Source: Virgibacillus sp. MSJ-26 (GTDB taxonomy: Bacteria > Bacillota > Bacilli > Bacillales > Amphibacillaceae). Taken from it: a stretch of 64,000 bases of DNA. The notes beneath the pieces were generated by a model. That model ran no database searches. It was not told where the DNA came from and worked only from the letters and a program-made list of their open reading frames with translations. This document shows positions 36,530-44,554 of this stretch, in pieces (the first letter of the stretch is position 1; every line of letters begins with the position of its first letter). The stretch lies in contig NZ_JAHLPW010000004.1 of the NCBI RefSeq assembly GCF_018918075.1, positions 241,080 through 305,079 of the forward strand, given 5' to 3'. The translations under genes and the position numbers were made by a program.

Positions 36530-38467
36530 TTAATCTAAACTTTCAATCACCCTATCAATTCCCATCTTAGTATAAGCACCTAACTTCCCGTGCTTTAATA
36601 CTTCATTTGCTTGTTGAAGCAATTCCATATATCTCAACTCAGCATCTTCTACTGTCCGTATTATCTCCTCTTGTCCAATTAATTCAATATCAGGAAACTC
36701 AATATCCTCAATATCACGTGTAGTTATTGCCTTTACAGCTCCACCCTTTTTCATTCCCTCAATAAGAGCCACACCAACTGGACTATCAAGGAAAACTTTA
36801 ATGTATTCCGGCTTATATGCCTTATCCTTAATTCTAATTCTTATAAACATATTTGATAGTACTAAAGGTTCGTTATGGTCGGGAACGATTGCTACTTTAT
36901 AAGCCGTTCCACGACTAGCAATAATAATGTCACCACTCTCAACCAAATAACGTTCAACATTTTTAACTGGAATTACTTCAATACTTTCTAAGTCTATTTT
37001 ACCATCTTCTACATCCTTTAGTTGGATAACCTTATATCCTTTTTGGCCTTCTTTAATTGTATTCTTTGCTGGTAAGTTAACTCCGCGCGATAATTGGGCT
37101 ATTTCTTTTAAAGTCCTCTTATTTTTAACCTTTTCATCATATACAGCTTTATTTATAATGACATCACCAAATTGGGTTTCTACTGTTTGGCTTGTAAAAT
37201 AATGGTTTGGATTTAGATTAAATTCACTCTCTATAATCTCCGTTAGGTTGGCAACTTTCACATCTTCTGTGTCTGTTGAAGATTGTTCATACATAGCAAC
37301 AATCGAATCAATATTTTCTCGTGTTAAATAATTTTGTGAGCGACCTTTGCTTGTAAACTGTTCCTCTGCATTTATAAATAAAACTTGCTGCTTTCTACTT
37401 GATTTCTTATTATTATTTAATACCAGCAACACGGTTTGAATTGCAGTATACGACAAGAGTTTATTAGGTAATAATACAATAGCCTCGATCAAATCATTGT
37501 TGACAATATATTCTCTAAATGCCCTTTCAGCATGAGAGCTTCTTGATAATACTCCTACAGGAACTATTAATGCGGCTTTTCCTGTTTCAGTTAATGAAGC
37601 AACTGTATGTTGTAAAAACGCTAGGTCACCATGCATTTTACCGGTTTTTCCCATTCTACCGCTAAAGCGACCATAAGGATCATAATCCATCATTTGTATA
37701 TTGTTTAATTTCAAGCCAAAGGGTTGATTCATCGCTATATAATCAAACTGCATTAAATTACTATCATTTTCTATAAATGCGGGAGAGAACAATGTATCAC
37801 CTTTTGCAATTTGAAATCGTGATAAGTCGATTCCATTTATGAGTGCGTTCATGTAAGCTAGAGCAACATTAGATTCATTTATCTCTTGCCCAAACATTGA
37901 AATGTCATTATTGAAACGATAAGTTTCAATTAACGATCCCCCAATTCCTGCTGCTCCGTCGTACACACTACCGTTAGAAGGATTTAATATTTCTATCATG
38001 AGTTTATTTAACCCCTGTGGTGTTACAGATGTTCCTAAATCTCTTCCTTCACTTTCCATTAGTCGTTGTATGAGATGTAAGAAATATTGACCAGTTAATT
38101 TTGTATCTTGAAACTCTTCTATTGTTAAAGAACTTTGGTCCATAAACATTAGGCAATCATAAAGTACGTGGTCCCCTATCTTTGAAAGAGAAAAATTACT
38201 AAGTAAATCTAGATTAAACTCATTATTATTCACGATCTTATGAAATAACTCGTCAATAAGATTTCCTATATTATAGTGAGAAGAACTGATTCTTTCCCAC
38301 GAGATATCATCTGGTATAGTTATTGAATGATTTTCATTTACTAACAAGAATTTTGCTGTAAAAATTCTACTTCCTACTTCATGGTATTGATAAGACTGTA
38401 CCTCTCCTCTGAGTCGTTCGCCAATTGCCCTACTTGCTTTATTTGCTCTTAACTCAATGTTATCCAT
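36530..38467 (-). CDS. HsdM-HsdS-like fusion protein with altered methylase motifs
   Basis: 645 residues. About 1-140 is a helical N-terminal part. About 140-400 is an N6-methylase fold with motif I VYDGAAGIGG (168-177) and motif IV AMNQPFGLK (245-253). About 460-640 is one HsdS-type target-recognition half-domain (RTLKEIAQLSRGVNLPA, SGDIIIASRGTAYK). Motif IV is NQPF, not NPPF/Y, and motif I has GAAG where HsdM has PCCG. The fold is kept, but catalysis may differ or be lost. It lies just before hsdMSR on the same strand. It could be an orphan methylase, a sequence-specific regulator or part of another system; no restriction partner of its own is seen. Confidence 0.85.
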   Translation of the reverse strand: MDNIELRANKASRAIGERLRGEVQSYQYHEVGSRIFTAKFLLVNENHSITIPDDISWERISSSHYNIGNLIDELFHKIVNNNEFNLDLLSNFSLSKIGDHVLYDCLMFMDQSSLTIEEFQDTKLTGQYFLHLIQRLMESEGRDLGTSVTPQGLNKLMIEILNPSNGSVYDGAAGIGGSLIETYRFNNDISMFGQEINESNVALAYMNALINGIDLSRFQIAKGDTLFSPAFIENDSNLMQFDYIAMNQPFGLKLNNIQMMDYDPYGRFSGRMGKTGKMHGDLAFLQHTVASLTETGKAALIVPVGVLSRSSHAERAFREYIVNNDLIEAIVLLPNKLLSYTAIQTVLLVLNNNKKSSRKQQVLFINAEEQFTSKGRSQNYLTRENIDSIVAMYEQSSTDTEDVKVANLTEIIESEFNLNPNHYFTSQTVETQFGDVIINKAVYDEKVKNKRTLKEIAQLSRGVNLPAKNTIKEGQKGYKVIQLKDVEDGKIDLESIEVIPVKNVERYLVESGDIIIASRGTAYKVAIVPDHNEPLVLSNMFIRIRIKDKAYKPEYIKVFLDSPVGVALIEGMKKGGAVKAITTRDIEDIEFPDIELIGQEEIIRTVEDAELRYMELLQQANEVLKHGKLGAYTKMGIDRVIESLD

Positions 38468-38539
38468 ATAAGTAACAACTCCTCACTAATGTATTAACTT
38501 TATTCTAATAAGGTATTCCAAATTCCTTTTAATTATCTT

Positions 38540-38842
38540 TTAATAAAAAGCCACGTTCTCGTGGACAGCATTTATAACACTAGAAATTCCTTTACTGCGG
38601 TGATAAACCACTTTAATTCCAAATTTATCTGCAACATCTTTAACTGCATACATTGTACCATGAGATACGGCTGATAGTATAACTATAACACATTCAACAT
38701 CTTTTAATAAGTTGCTGAAATAATTTTTTGTCCCTTTTCTTTTTATTCTTCCATCATGATATTTTAACTCAAAATTTAATGTCTTTAACTTGTTCTCGTA
38801 TCCATTTTTATTATCAGCACCAATAATGGCCACCTTTTTCAT
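38540..38842 (-). CDS. DUF2325 family protein
   Basis: 100 residues with the start KKVAIIGADNKNGYE and a C-terminal ISSVINAV, typical of DUF2325, a small Rossmann-like family found on plasmids and mobile elements. No cysteine is present, unlike many members. The ATG at 38842 follows GGAGTGAGTAAT; the longer GTG frame is less likely. It sits between the defence island and the mobile-element replication module. Function unknown. Confidence 0.7.
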   Translation of the reverse strand: MKKVAIIGADNKNGYENKLKTLNFELKYHDGRIKRKGTKNYFSNLLKDVECVIVILSAVSHGTMYAVKDVADKFGIKVVYHRSKGISSVINAVHENVAFY

Positions 38843-38859
38843 ATTACTCACTCCATCTC

Positions 38860-38967
38860 TTAAATTTCTAATTCCTTAGTAACATTTAAATATGTAGTAA
38901 TCTGTTGACGTTTACTACTTAATAAGTCTGCTAGTAACTTAACGTCTGAAGGTGTTACCTTTGCCAT
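38860..38967 (-). CDS. possible 35-aa small protein
   Basis: ATG at 38967 to TAA at 38860-38862 gives a compact, polar, helical peptide (MAKVTPSDVKLLADLL, then SSKRQQITTYLNVTKE). It lies between two minus-strand genes, 18 bases before the DUF2325 start. The ribosome binding site is weak (GAGAAATC). It may be real or the tail of a longer lost gene. Confidence 0.35.
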   Translation of the reverse strand: MAKVTPSDVKLLADLLSSKRQQITTYLNVTKELEI

Positions 38968-38997
38968 TCTACTAATGTGTTGATTTCTCGTATTACC

Positions 38998-39321
38998 TTA
39001 TCTATTGACATTCTTTTTCAGGACTGTCTCAAATTTTACTAATTTCCCTCTAGGAGTGGTCCTAAAGTTATTCAATCCCATTATGCTTAATAGGGTATTG
39101 AACTTTACTGCTTTCTTTTCATGGTTAACGAATTTAACAATTGGTGCAAATATAGACCTAGAATCCATGTCAACAGTTTCAGTAACAAATCCAATTTCCT
39201 CAAATACTTCCGAAAGGTATTTCAAATTCCTCTTTTGTTCTTGTAAAAATAAATCACATTGAAACATTCTTTGGCTATTTGTCGTCACTATTCTACTTCT
39301 TTCTGCAATTGTTCTATTCAT
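38998..39321 (-). CDS. hypothetical mobile-element protein
   Basis: 107 residues, soluble, basic (many Arg/Lys at the C-terminus, KFETVLKKNVNR). TTGGGAGGGCTTCTATT gives a strong site before the ATG. No motif is recognised. It is the first gene downstream of a repeat-containing promoter region (39412-39456), so it may be a regulatory or replication-associated protein of the element. Confidence 0.6.
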   Translation of the reverse strand: MNRTIAERSRIVTTNSQRMFQCDLFLQEQKRNLKYLSEVFEEIGFVTETVDMDSRSIFAPIVKFVNHEKKAVKFNTLLSIMGLNNFRTTPRGKLVKFETVLKKNVNR

Positions 39322-39411
39322 AATAGAAGCCCTCCCAATATTTTATAAATTTTTAAATTCATTTTTCTGTCTAAAATAGTTATACCATAAATCACCAATA
39401 CTTGTAAAGAG

Positions 39412-39456
39412 TATTTATAATTCCTTTTTAAAATATTTATGATTTTCCTTTTAAAG
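39412..39456. repeat. tandem 22-bp imperfect repeat in promoter region
   Basis: TATTTATAATTCCTTTTTAA (from 39412) is followed directly by TATTTATGATTTTCCTTTTA (from 39434), which differs in a few bases. It lies about 90-135 bases upstream of the 107-aa gene start. This could be an operator for the XRE regulator of the element. Confidence 0.5.
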
Positions 39457-39485
39457 ATTTAGTATTCTTGCATTTATAATAGCAA

Positions 39486-39524
39486 AAGAGAAGACAATTA
39501 ACAAATGACGAATTGCCTTCTCTC
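39486..39524 (-). terminator. terminator after the recombinase-like gene
   Basis: AGAGAAGACAATT (39487-39499) pairs with AATTGCCTTCTCT (39511-39523); on the minus strand the stem is followed by TTTTG. Confidence 0.75.
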
Positions 39525-39557
39525 AATATATTACTGTACAAACATTATGGTTTATTA

Positions 39558-39905
39558 CTAAAGTATGTTATTGTTCAAGAAAGTATTAATTTGATTATCT
39601 ACTGTAACAATATGAACTTTATTTTGTTCACGTAGCTTTCTAAATATATTAGATAGATAATCAGGATTTCTTGAAATTCGTGCTGGATCACTAACAATAA
39701 TAACATCAATTTTCCCTTGTTTTGCATCTTCAACCATTTTATGCAGATTCTCATTCATATCAATCCCAAAACCAATATCAGCATAAACAGAATCTAATTG
39801 CCAATTATTTTGGGCAATAAAATCCTTAATCATTTCCATTTGAATTAGTAAAGAAGTATAATTATCTTCTCTATTTGCAGTTCGAAAGTAAGCAACACAT
39901 TTCAT
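39558..39905 (-). CDS. short serine-recombinase-like protein lacking the catalytic serine
   Basis: 115 residues matching only the resolvase/invertase N-terminal domain: KCVAYFRTANRED at the start, a regular hydrophobic core, and VIIVSDPARISRNPDYL where active enzymes read D-R-L-S/A-R. The catalytic Ser of the usual Y-x-R-V-S start is replaced (YFRTAN), and there is no C-terminal DNA-binding domain. It is probably not an active recombinase; a regulatory or vestigial role is more likely. AAGGAGAGGTTTATATT precedes the ATG. It is downstream of the XRE gene. Confidence 0.72.
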   Translation of the reverse strand: MKCVAYFRTANREDNYTSLLIQMEMIKDFIAQNNWQLDSVYADIGFGIDMNENLHKMVEDAKQGKIDVIIVSDPARISRNPDYLSNIFRKLREQNKVHIVTVDNQINTFLNNNIL

Positions 39906-40027
39906 AATATAAACCTCTCCTTAAATTTTTAAAAATAGATATAGTAAAATCAATCTTTTTAACCTTGTCAGTATCACTGGTCCAATTTTGTACTTTAAGA
40001 ATTGAGCTATGTTCCTTTCTACTTTGT

Positions 40028-40240
40028 TTATTTTTTAATCTGAAAAACATCATGAAATTCTAAACCCAACTGATCTGATATTTTCTTTGCAACTGCTGGG
40101 CTAGGGTTTTTCTTATGATTAACAATTTGGTTAAAGTAATTTTCACTTAATCCGGTATGTCTCGAAAACTCACGTTGGGAAAACCCCTTTTCAATTAACA
40201 TTGCTCGTAGTTTATCGGAATCTTTAACAATGATTTTCAT
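40028..40240 (-). CDS. XRE-family transcriptional regulator (small)
   Basis: 70-residue single helix-turn-helix protein: MLIEKGFSQREFSRHTGLSE... NQIVNHKKNPSPAVAKKISDQL, a classic Cro/CI-type domain with no extra module. AAAGGAGGGAAAAAATAAAAC precedes the ATG. It is transcribed through an attenuator (40291-40369) whose 26-codon leader frame ends 3 bases before this ATG in the same frame. Likely regulator of the mobile element. Confidence 0.88.
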   Translation of the reverse strand: MKIIVKDSDKLRAMLIEKGFSQREFSRHTGLSENYFNQIVNHKKNPSPAVAKKISDQLGLEFHDVFQIKK

Positions 40241-40243
40241 GTT

Positions 40244-40324
40244 TTATTTTTTCCCTCCTTTAGTTAAATGCGTGTTCTTCAAGATAAATAAAAAGAGAAA
40301 ACCCCCTTTAAAAGACTGCAGCAT
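40244..40324 (-). CDS. possible leader peptide of the XRE gene (26 aa)
   Basis: ATG at 40324, inside the attenuator loop, reads MLQSFKGGFLFLFILKNTHL, then TKGGKK and TAA at 40244-40246. The frame crosses the 3' arm of the terminator hairpin. Just upstream GAGGAGTGACAGCG is followed by ATG-TAA (40329-40334), a start-stop pair that could load ribosomes. Translation here would open or mask the hairpin. Inference from layout. Confidence 0.45.
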   Translation of the reverse strand: MLQSFKGGFLFLFILKNTHLTKGGKK

Positions 40325-40369
40325 ACACTTACATCGCTGTCACTCCTCGAAATGGGGTTTTCCCTTTTT
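40291..40369 (-). promoter_or_regulatory. leader attenuator 2 (before the XRE gene)
   Basis: On the minus strand, GAAAACCCC (40362-40354) pairs with GGGGTTTTC (40305-40297) around a 48-base loop, followed by T-rich DNA, so it is a terminator if folded. The loop holds a ribosome binding site, a start-stop codon pair and the leader ATG. It resembles attenuator 1 at 42258-42350 in arm sequence and layout. Confidence 0.65.
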
Positions 40370-40460
40370 AGTTCTATATTCAATTCTATCTTTTGACTGT
40401 TACAATCATATTCTAACAATCTTTTTCTACATTTTAAGTGATTAAACACATTTATCCACT

Positions 40461-41312
40461 TCATTTAGAAAACATCTTTGCTATTTCTATATTTTCCCGT
40501 TTAGATATTATCTCTCTTACACTCTCTTCAGGCATAACAACTGGGAATGTCATCTTTTCAATACGACTCTTTATCCTCCCATCAGGATACTTATTTTGGA
40601 GTGACTGTATTGGCATATTAGATGTGATAATAGTTGGTCTTTTGTAACTCATTCGCTCATCTAAGATTTGTGTCAAAACCTCCTCTGACCAATCTGTTGT
40701 TTTTTCAACACCTAAATCATCCATTATTAACAATGGAACTTGCATAAATGATTCTATTAAATTATAAAAGTTTCTTTTAGGGTCTTTATTAGAAAATGAA
40801 TGCTTCATCTCATTTAGCATATTTACTACCGAAATATAAATTGACTTGATCTTATACTCGATGATAAGTTCATTGACAATGGCAATTGATAAAAGTGTTT
40901 TTCCAGACCCTTTTGTATTACTGTAAAAATATAATCCTTTCCCCATGTCTTCCATCTCTAGATATTGTTCAACATAACCTGTGGCAATTTTCTTAGCATA
41001 TTGCGCCACTCTTACACTATCCTTTATCTGATAGATTTTTGTAACGAAATCATTAATTCTCTTATCTAAATATTCATCTGGTATTCTAGCAGTTTTTATT
41101 TGATTCAATAGTTCCTTATATTCTCTACATTTACATATCATCATTACCTCAGATCCATCTTCTCTGATTGTATGAATTAGTCCAGAGCCGTCACATTCTC
41201 TATACATACAATCATCTGTCGCCTTCGTTAATCTCCCCGGCATCTTGTATAATGGCTGAACCGAATCGTTGGAAGTATTCATCTTGGGCAATATATCCTG
41301 TAGCTTGTTCAT
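40461..41312 (-). CDS. DnaC-like helicase loader / ATP-binding replication protein
   Basis: 283 residues of the IstB/DnaC AAA+ class. A four-cysteine N-terminal zinc-like part (Cys35, Cys40, Cys60, Cys62) precedes Walker A NTKGSGKTLL (132-141), Walker B LLIMDDLGVEK and the sensor region PTIITSNMP. It probably loads the replicative helicase at the element origin. Its start (41312, with CAGGAGGTTTTAGAGG upstream) lies 101 bases inside the 3' end of the upstream replication gene, so the two are tightly coupled. Confidence 0.9.
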   Translation of the reverse strand: MNKLQDILPKMNTSNDSVQPLYKMPGRLTKATDDCMYRECDGSGLIHTIREDGSEVMMICKCREYKELLNQIKTARIPDEYLDKRINDFVTKIYQIKDSVRVAQYAKKIATGYVEQYLEMEDMGKGLYFYSNTKGSGKTLLSIAIVNELIIEYKIKSIYISVVNMLNEMKHSFSNKDPKRNFYNLIESFMQVPLLIMDDLGVEKTTDWSEEVLTQILDERMSYKRPTIITSNMPIQSLQNKYPDGRIKSRIEKMTFPVVMPEESVREIISKRENIEIAKMFSK

Positions 41313-42156
41313 CCTCTAAAACCTCCTGTTCATTTTTATAAGCTTGATCAAAAATATAATTTGCAACATACCGAAATGATCGGATGTTATCTAACTTGTG
41401 TTTTGGCTTAAAGTTATCAAAGCAATCCTTTATCCAACCAATCACTTGAGGAGTCTCCCAGCTTTCATCTACAACATTCTTAATCGCTATTTTGTCATTA
41501 GATGATAACTGCTTGTTTTTACTGAGACTCAAGTAGGTTTTAATAATTAATTCAAATTGATTTGAATCATAAATATTAATGTCATCTTCAATCCATTCAC
41601 TTGACGAAGAAGTCTCTGTATTAATTTTTGGAGTAATCTCTGTAGTAATCTCTGGTATTGCAGCGCAACCATTGTGCTTCGAATCTCTTTTTTCCACATT
41701 CGGAGAAACAGTTTGTTTACTCGAAGTATCATTTTCTTTCATTCGTAGTAACTGTTTGTAATCATCAATTGGATATCCTAAATTACTTAAATCTAAGATG
41801 ACTTTCACTAAGTTCACACGATATTGTAATGTCTTATCCCACTTATACCGAGGATTATTTCGTCTTTTAATATAATTTTTCTCTACTATTTTACCCAAAT
41901 ACTTTCGAATCGTATTAGGCGACACACCGAGCATTACTTCCTCAGCCAACTCCTCGGCTTTTTTATAAATCCAACCGTGTTTAAAAGAATCTGCTAAATG
42001 ATTGTCTAAGCGCTCTCTTTCTTCAAGCTTATATTTACCAGCATCTTTCATACGATCTATCCAGTAAATTAATTGACCTAAGATCACGGCTTCTTCCGTA
42101 CTACCTGTTAATTCCACTAAGTCTTCTCTGATAACAGCCTTTTTTACTTTTTGCAA
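41212..42156 (-). CDS. replication initiation / DnaD-like protein of a mobile element
   Basis: 314 residues from a TTG at 42156, with GAGAGGGGAAAG just before it. The N-terminal part is a winged-helix-type DNA-binding domain (AVILGQLIYWIDRM, SPNTIRKYLGKIVEKNYI), as in plasmid/ICE replication and primosomal proteins. A polar linker is followed by a helical C-terminal part (KLDNIRSFRYVANYIF). The same frame stays open upstream to a GTG at 42324 inside attenuator 1, so a longer 370-residue product is possible. It overlaps the helicase loader by 101 bases. Confidence 0.8.
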   Translation of the reverse strand: MQKVKKAVIREDLVELTGSTEEAVILGQLIYWIDRMKDAGKYKLEERERLDNHLADSFKHGWIYKKAEELAEEVMLGVSPNTIRKYLGKIVEKNYIKRRNNPRYKWDKTLQYRVNLVKVILDLSNLGYPIDDYKQLLRMKENDTSSKQTVSPNVEKRDSKHNGCAAIPEITTEITPKINTETSSSSEWIEDDINIYDSNQFELIIKTYLSLSKNKQLSSNDKIAIKNVVDESWETPQVIGWIKDCFDNFKPKHKLDNIRSFRYVANYIFDQAYKNEQEVLEDEQATGYIAQDEYFQRFGSAIIQDAGEINEGDR

Positions 42157-42257
42157 TAGAATACTTTCCCCTCTCACTAAATATGTTTTCAAATATAATT
42201 CGAATTTTGTTTCCTGATTATCATCTCCTCGTCTACGTCTTCCAATTGGATTTTCAA

Positions 42258-42350
42258 ATAAAAAAGAGAAAAACCCAAGACAGACGTAGCAAAATAGATA
42301 CACGTAATTATGTGTATATTTCACTACTTCCTCATGGGTTTTTCCCTTGT
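42258..42350 (-). promoter_or_regulatory. leader attenuator 1 (before the replication gene)
   Basis: On the minus strand, GAAAAACCCA (42344-42335) pairs with TGGGTTTTTC (42277-42268), followed by CTCTTTTTT. An inner hairpin ATACAC/GTGTAT lies at 42298-42317. The loop has ATGAGGAAGTAGTG, in which ATG-AGG-AAG-TAG is a three-codon ORF and the GTG (42324) opens a frame (KYTHNYVYLFCYVCLGFF...) that runs through the hairpin and stays in frame with the replication protein. Likely transcription attenuation coupled to translation. Confidence 0.62.
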
Positions 42351-42731
42351 TTGTTGAGAAAGTCGATCAATTTATTTATTTGACTATCATTATACAACGA
42401 TGATTTTATTTTGCAAGTCTTTTTACTTTTGTTTTGTAAATAACCACTCACTATTGAATTTACTCCTTTTATTTTATAGGACTAGAAATATCAAAATTTG
42501 ACAGTACACTATTTAAAGAACACTTTCCATTCACCATTAACCACCCAAATAATAAGGTTACTGATAAAAATTAGCAGCATTTAAGTTAATTATTCAGGAG
42601 AAGTATATTACTTACTGAAACAGCCTGCATGTAATCAACCTTTTATATAGCTGACAATAATAGTGAAAATTGAAATCCTGAAAGTGTTCTGACATGCAAA
42701 TATCATTCACCCAAAAGGAAAGGAGAAAAAA
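42351..42731. other. divergent intergenic region
   Basis: About 380 bases between the replication operon and the replication-relaxation gene. It must carry both promoters; it is very AT-rich and no clear operator or reading frame was recognised. Confidence 0.5.
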
Positions 42732-43733
42732 ATGCAAGATAAAATCATTTTAAAGAAAAATGCGAGACAACGATTAGAACTTACTAATACGGATTTAAAG
42801 TTATTAGCATTTTTAGAACAACAGCGGTTATTAACTTTGCAGCAATTCTATCAAGCTGCTAAACACTTATTCGAATTGGGGATTAAAGAATATAGTTTTA
42901 AAAATCGAATCAGAAAGTTTGAGGACTATCATCTAATTCGTTCAGAACATTATTCTAAGGGTTTTGAAGGGGAACGTTTTAAATTCTTGGCAATCGGAAG
43001 TAAGGCTGTTGATGTATTAATAGAAAACGGACTTCTAGACCAATCATACAACAAACCAAAAATATATAAATTTAATCAAAAGAAAAACTTGTTGCACTTT
43101 ATTGCAACACAACAAGCAGCACTAAATATATTAATAACCTTTAATAAGAAAGCTATTAGAGACCCAAATACAAATAAAACAAAGTATCCAGTCATTTATA
43201 ATCAAACTTCATTTTCCTATTCACCAGCAATGTATCCATATATCGAATGGGTAAGAAAACATAAGAACCTACATCGACAAAATAACGGAGCTTATCATGC
43301 GGAAATAGCAAAATATATGACTACGGGGAGTAAAGCGGGCAATAAAATAAACGGAACTACGATGACAATAGTAAAACCAGACTGGATTATTAAACTAAAA
43401 GGAAAACCGGAAGTAAGGGACGCTATAATAAATATTGAGATGGATATGGGAACGGAGCCTATCGAAACCCTAGCTCAAAAATTATTTAAATACGCAATCC
43501 TTGCTGAAAAGAATCCAGAAGTTCTTCATATCATGGATATTGTTATTGTCGATAACAGCTTATCAAATCGTTCTAGTTTTAGTGATGGAATTGGCAGAAC
43601 AAAAAATATACTACAACGATTTAAGTCAGACTCAGCAGTTAAAAAGAGATTAAAAGAATCTGGATTAAAGCTTATTGTTCACCCTTTAAGAGTAAATGTA
43701 AATCAATTATATAAAACACTAAGTAAATACTGA
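42732..43733 (+). CDS. replication-relaxation family protein
   Basis: 333 residues. The N-terminal winged helix (ELTNTDLKLLAFLEQQRLLTLQQF) and downstream core (HFIATQQAALNILI; PDWIIKLKG...INIEMDMGTEP) fit the replication-relaxation family of Firmicute plasmids and integrative elements, thought to act in element replication or mobilisation. The D...E-x-D pattern in the C-terminal half looks nuclease-like but is unproven. AAAGGAAAGGAG precedes the ATG. It is divergent from the replication operon and followed by iteron-like repeats, a setting expected for an origin-acting protein. Confidence 0.72.
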   Translation: MQDKIILKKNARQRLELTNTDLKLLAFLEQQRLLTLQQFYQAAKHLFELGIKEYSFKNRIRKFEDYHLIRSEHYSKGFEGERFKFLAIGSKAVDVLIENGLLDQSYNKPKIYKFNQKKNLLHFIATQQAALNILITFNKKAIRDPNTNKTKYPVIYNQTSFSYSPAMYPYIEWVRKHKNLHRQNNGAYHAEIAKYMTTGSKAGNKINGTTMTIVKPDWIIKLKGKPEVRDAIINIEMDMGTEPIETLAQKLFKYAILAEKNPEVLHIMDIVIVDNSLSNRSSFSDGIGRTKNILQRFKSDSAVKKRLKESGLKLIVHPLRVNVNQLYKTLSKY

Positions 43734-43787
43734 TTATTGCTTTTCACGCACAGTCATTCATTTGGAATGACTGATACATAAAACATC

Positions 43788-44079
43788 ATTGGTAACCATT
43801 ATTGGATACTATGAATAAAAGCTATCAGATCAACACTTTTCCTGCAGTTACACCTCTCACCTTTCTATCCACTTTTACTATTAGTTACGATTAATAGTAA
43901 CCATTATCCAAAGTAATACACTCATTTGATAATCACTAACATCAAAATAGCCATTTAAATATGAATGGTAACCATTAATAGATACCAACCCAAACATTGA
44001 CTGGCACTGTATTTCACTAACTTTATTGCACTATTACTCTGCATAGTATCTTTTATTGGTAACTATTAATAGTTACCAT
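43788..44079. repeat. iteron-like palindromic repeats, candidate replication/transfer origin
   Basis: Four related copies of GGTAACCATTAATA or its inverse start near 43791, 43883, 43967 and 44058, spaced about 84-92 bases apart. The last is a perfect 22-bp palindrome, TGGTAACTATTAATAGTTACCA (44057-44078). The region has no gene and lies downstream of the replication-relaxation gene. Regular spacing and palindromic design suggest protein-binding iterons, as at plasmid or ICE origins. Confidence 0.62.
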
Positions 44080-44204
44080 ATATTATTTTATCTTTAATTA
44101 ACCACTGTATTCAATTCTATGTTGTACATAAAAGTTACCCTTTGTAGAGGAATATTAAAGCTAGAATAATGCCTTTTTAATGATATAACTTTATTTTTAT
44201 ATCA

Positions 44205-44240
44205 CAAAAAAACAGTAAAGAATGTTTATATCCTTACTGT
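44205..44240 (-). terminator. terminator of sulfur unit (iii)
   Basis: On the minus strand ACAGTAA pairs with TTACTGT, followed by T7 (A-tract at 44205-44211 on the plus strand). It ends the glutaredoxin gene. Confidence 0.78.
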
Positions 44241-44266
44241 CTTTACGTATTCGTATTAGTACGAGA

Positions 44267-44503
44267 TCATTTAAGTAATATCTTTAACATTCTCTCCAGA
44301 TCAAACCCGCTTATCCACTCTCCATTTATATTGGTTTGTGGAACCGTTAATCTTTTCGTTTTTCCTATCAATTTCATCCTTGCTATAGGATTCAAGTCTA
44401 CAATTACTTCTTTATAAGTAATATCAAAGGATTCTAGAAAGCTTTTTACCATTCCGCAGACTGGGCAGAAGCTTGATGTATATACTGTGACAGTTTGATT
44501 CAT
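44267..44503 (-). CDS. glutaredoxin-like protein
   Basis: 78-residue thioredoxin-fold protein with the dithiol motif CPVC (residues 13-16), cis-proline TVPQ and the GFDLERM helix typical of NrdH/glutaredoxin-type reductases. It would reduce protein or low-molecular-weight disulfides and persulfides. Last gene of the four-gene sulfur unit (iii); AAAGAGGTTATGAAC precedes the ATG. Confidence 0.88.
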   Translation of the reverse strand: MNQTVTVYTSSFCPVCGMVKSFLESFDITYKEVIVDLNPIARMKLIGKTKRLTVPQTNINGEWISGFDLERMLKILLK

Positions 44504-44554
44504 TTGTTCATAACCTCTTTTATTAATTCAAAATCCCTATTGAATCTCACTTGA

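Noticed and set aside
43788..44079. CRISPR array
   Set aside because: Only four degenerate copies in mixed orientation with spacings near 90 bases and palindromic units; no cas genes. Iterons fit better.
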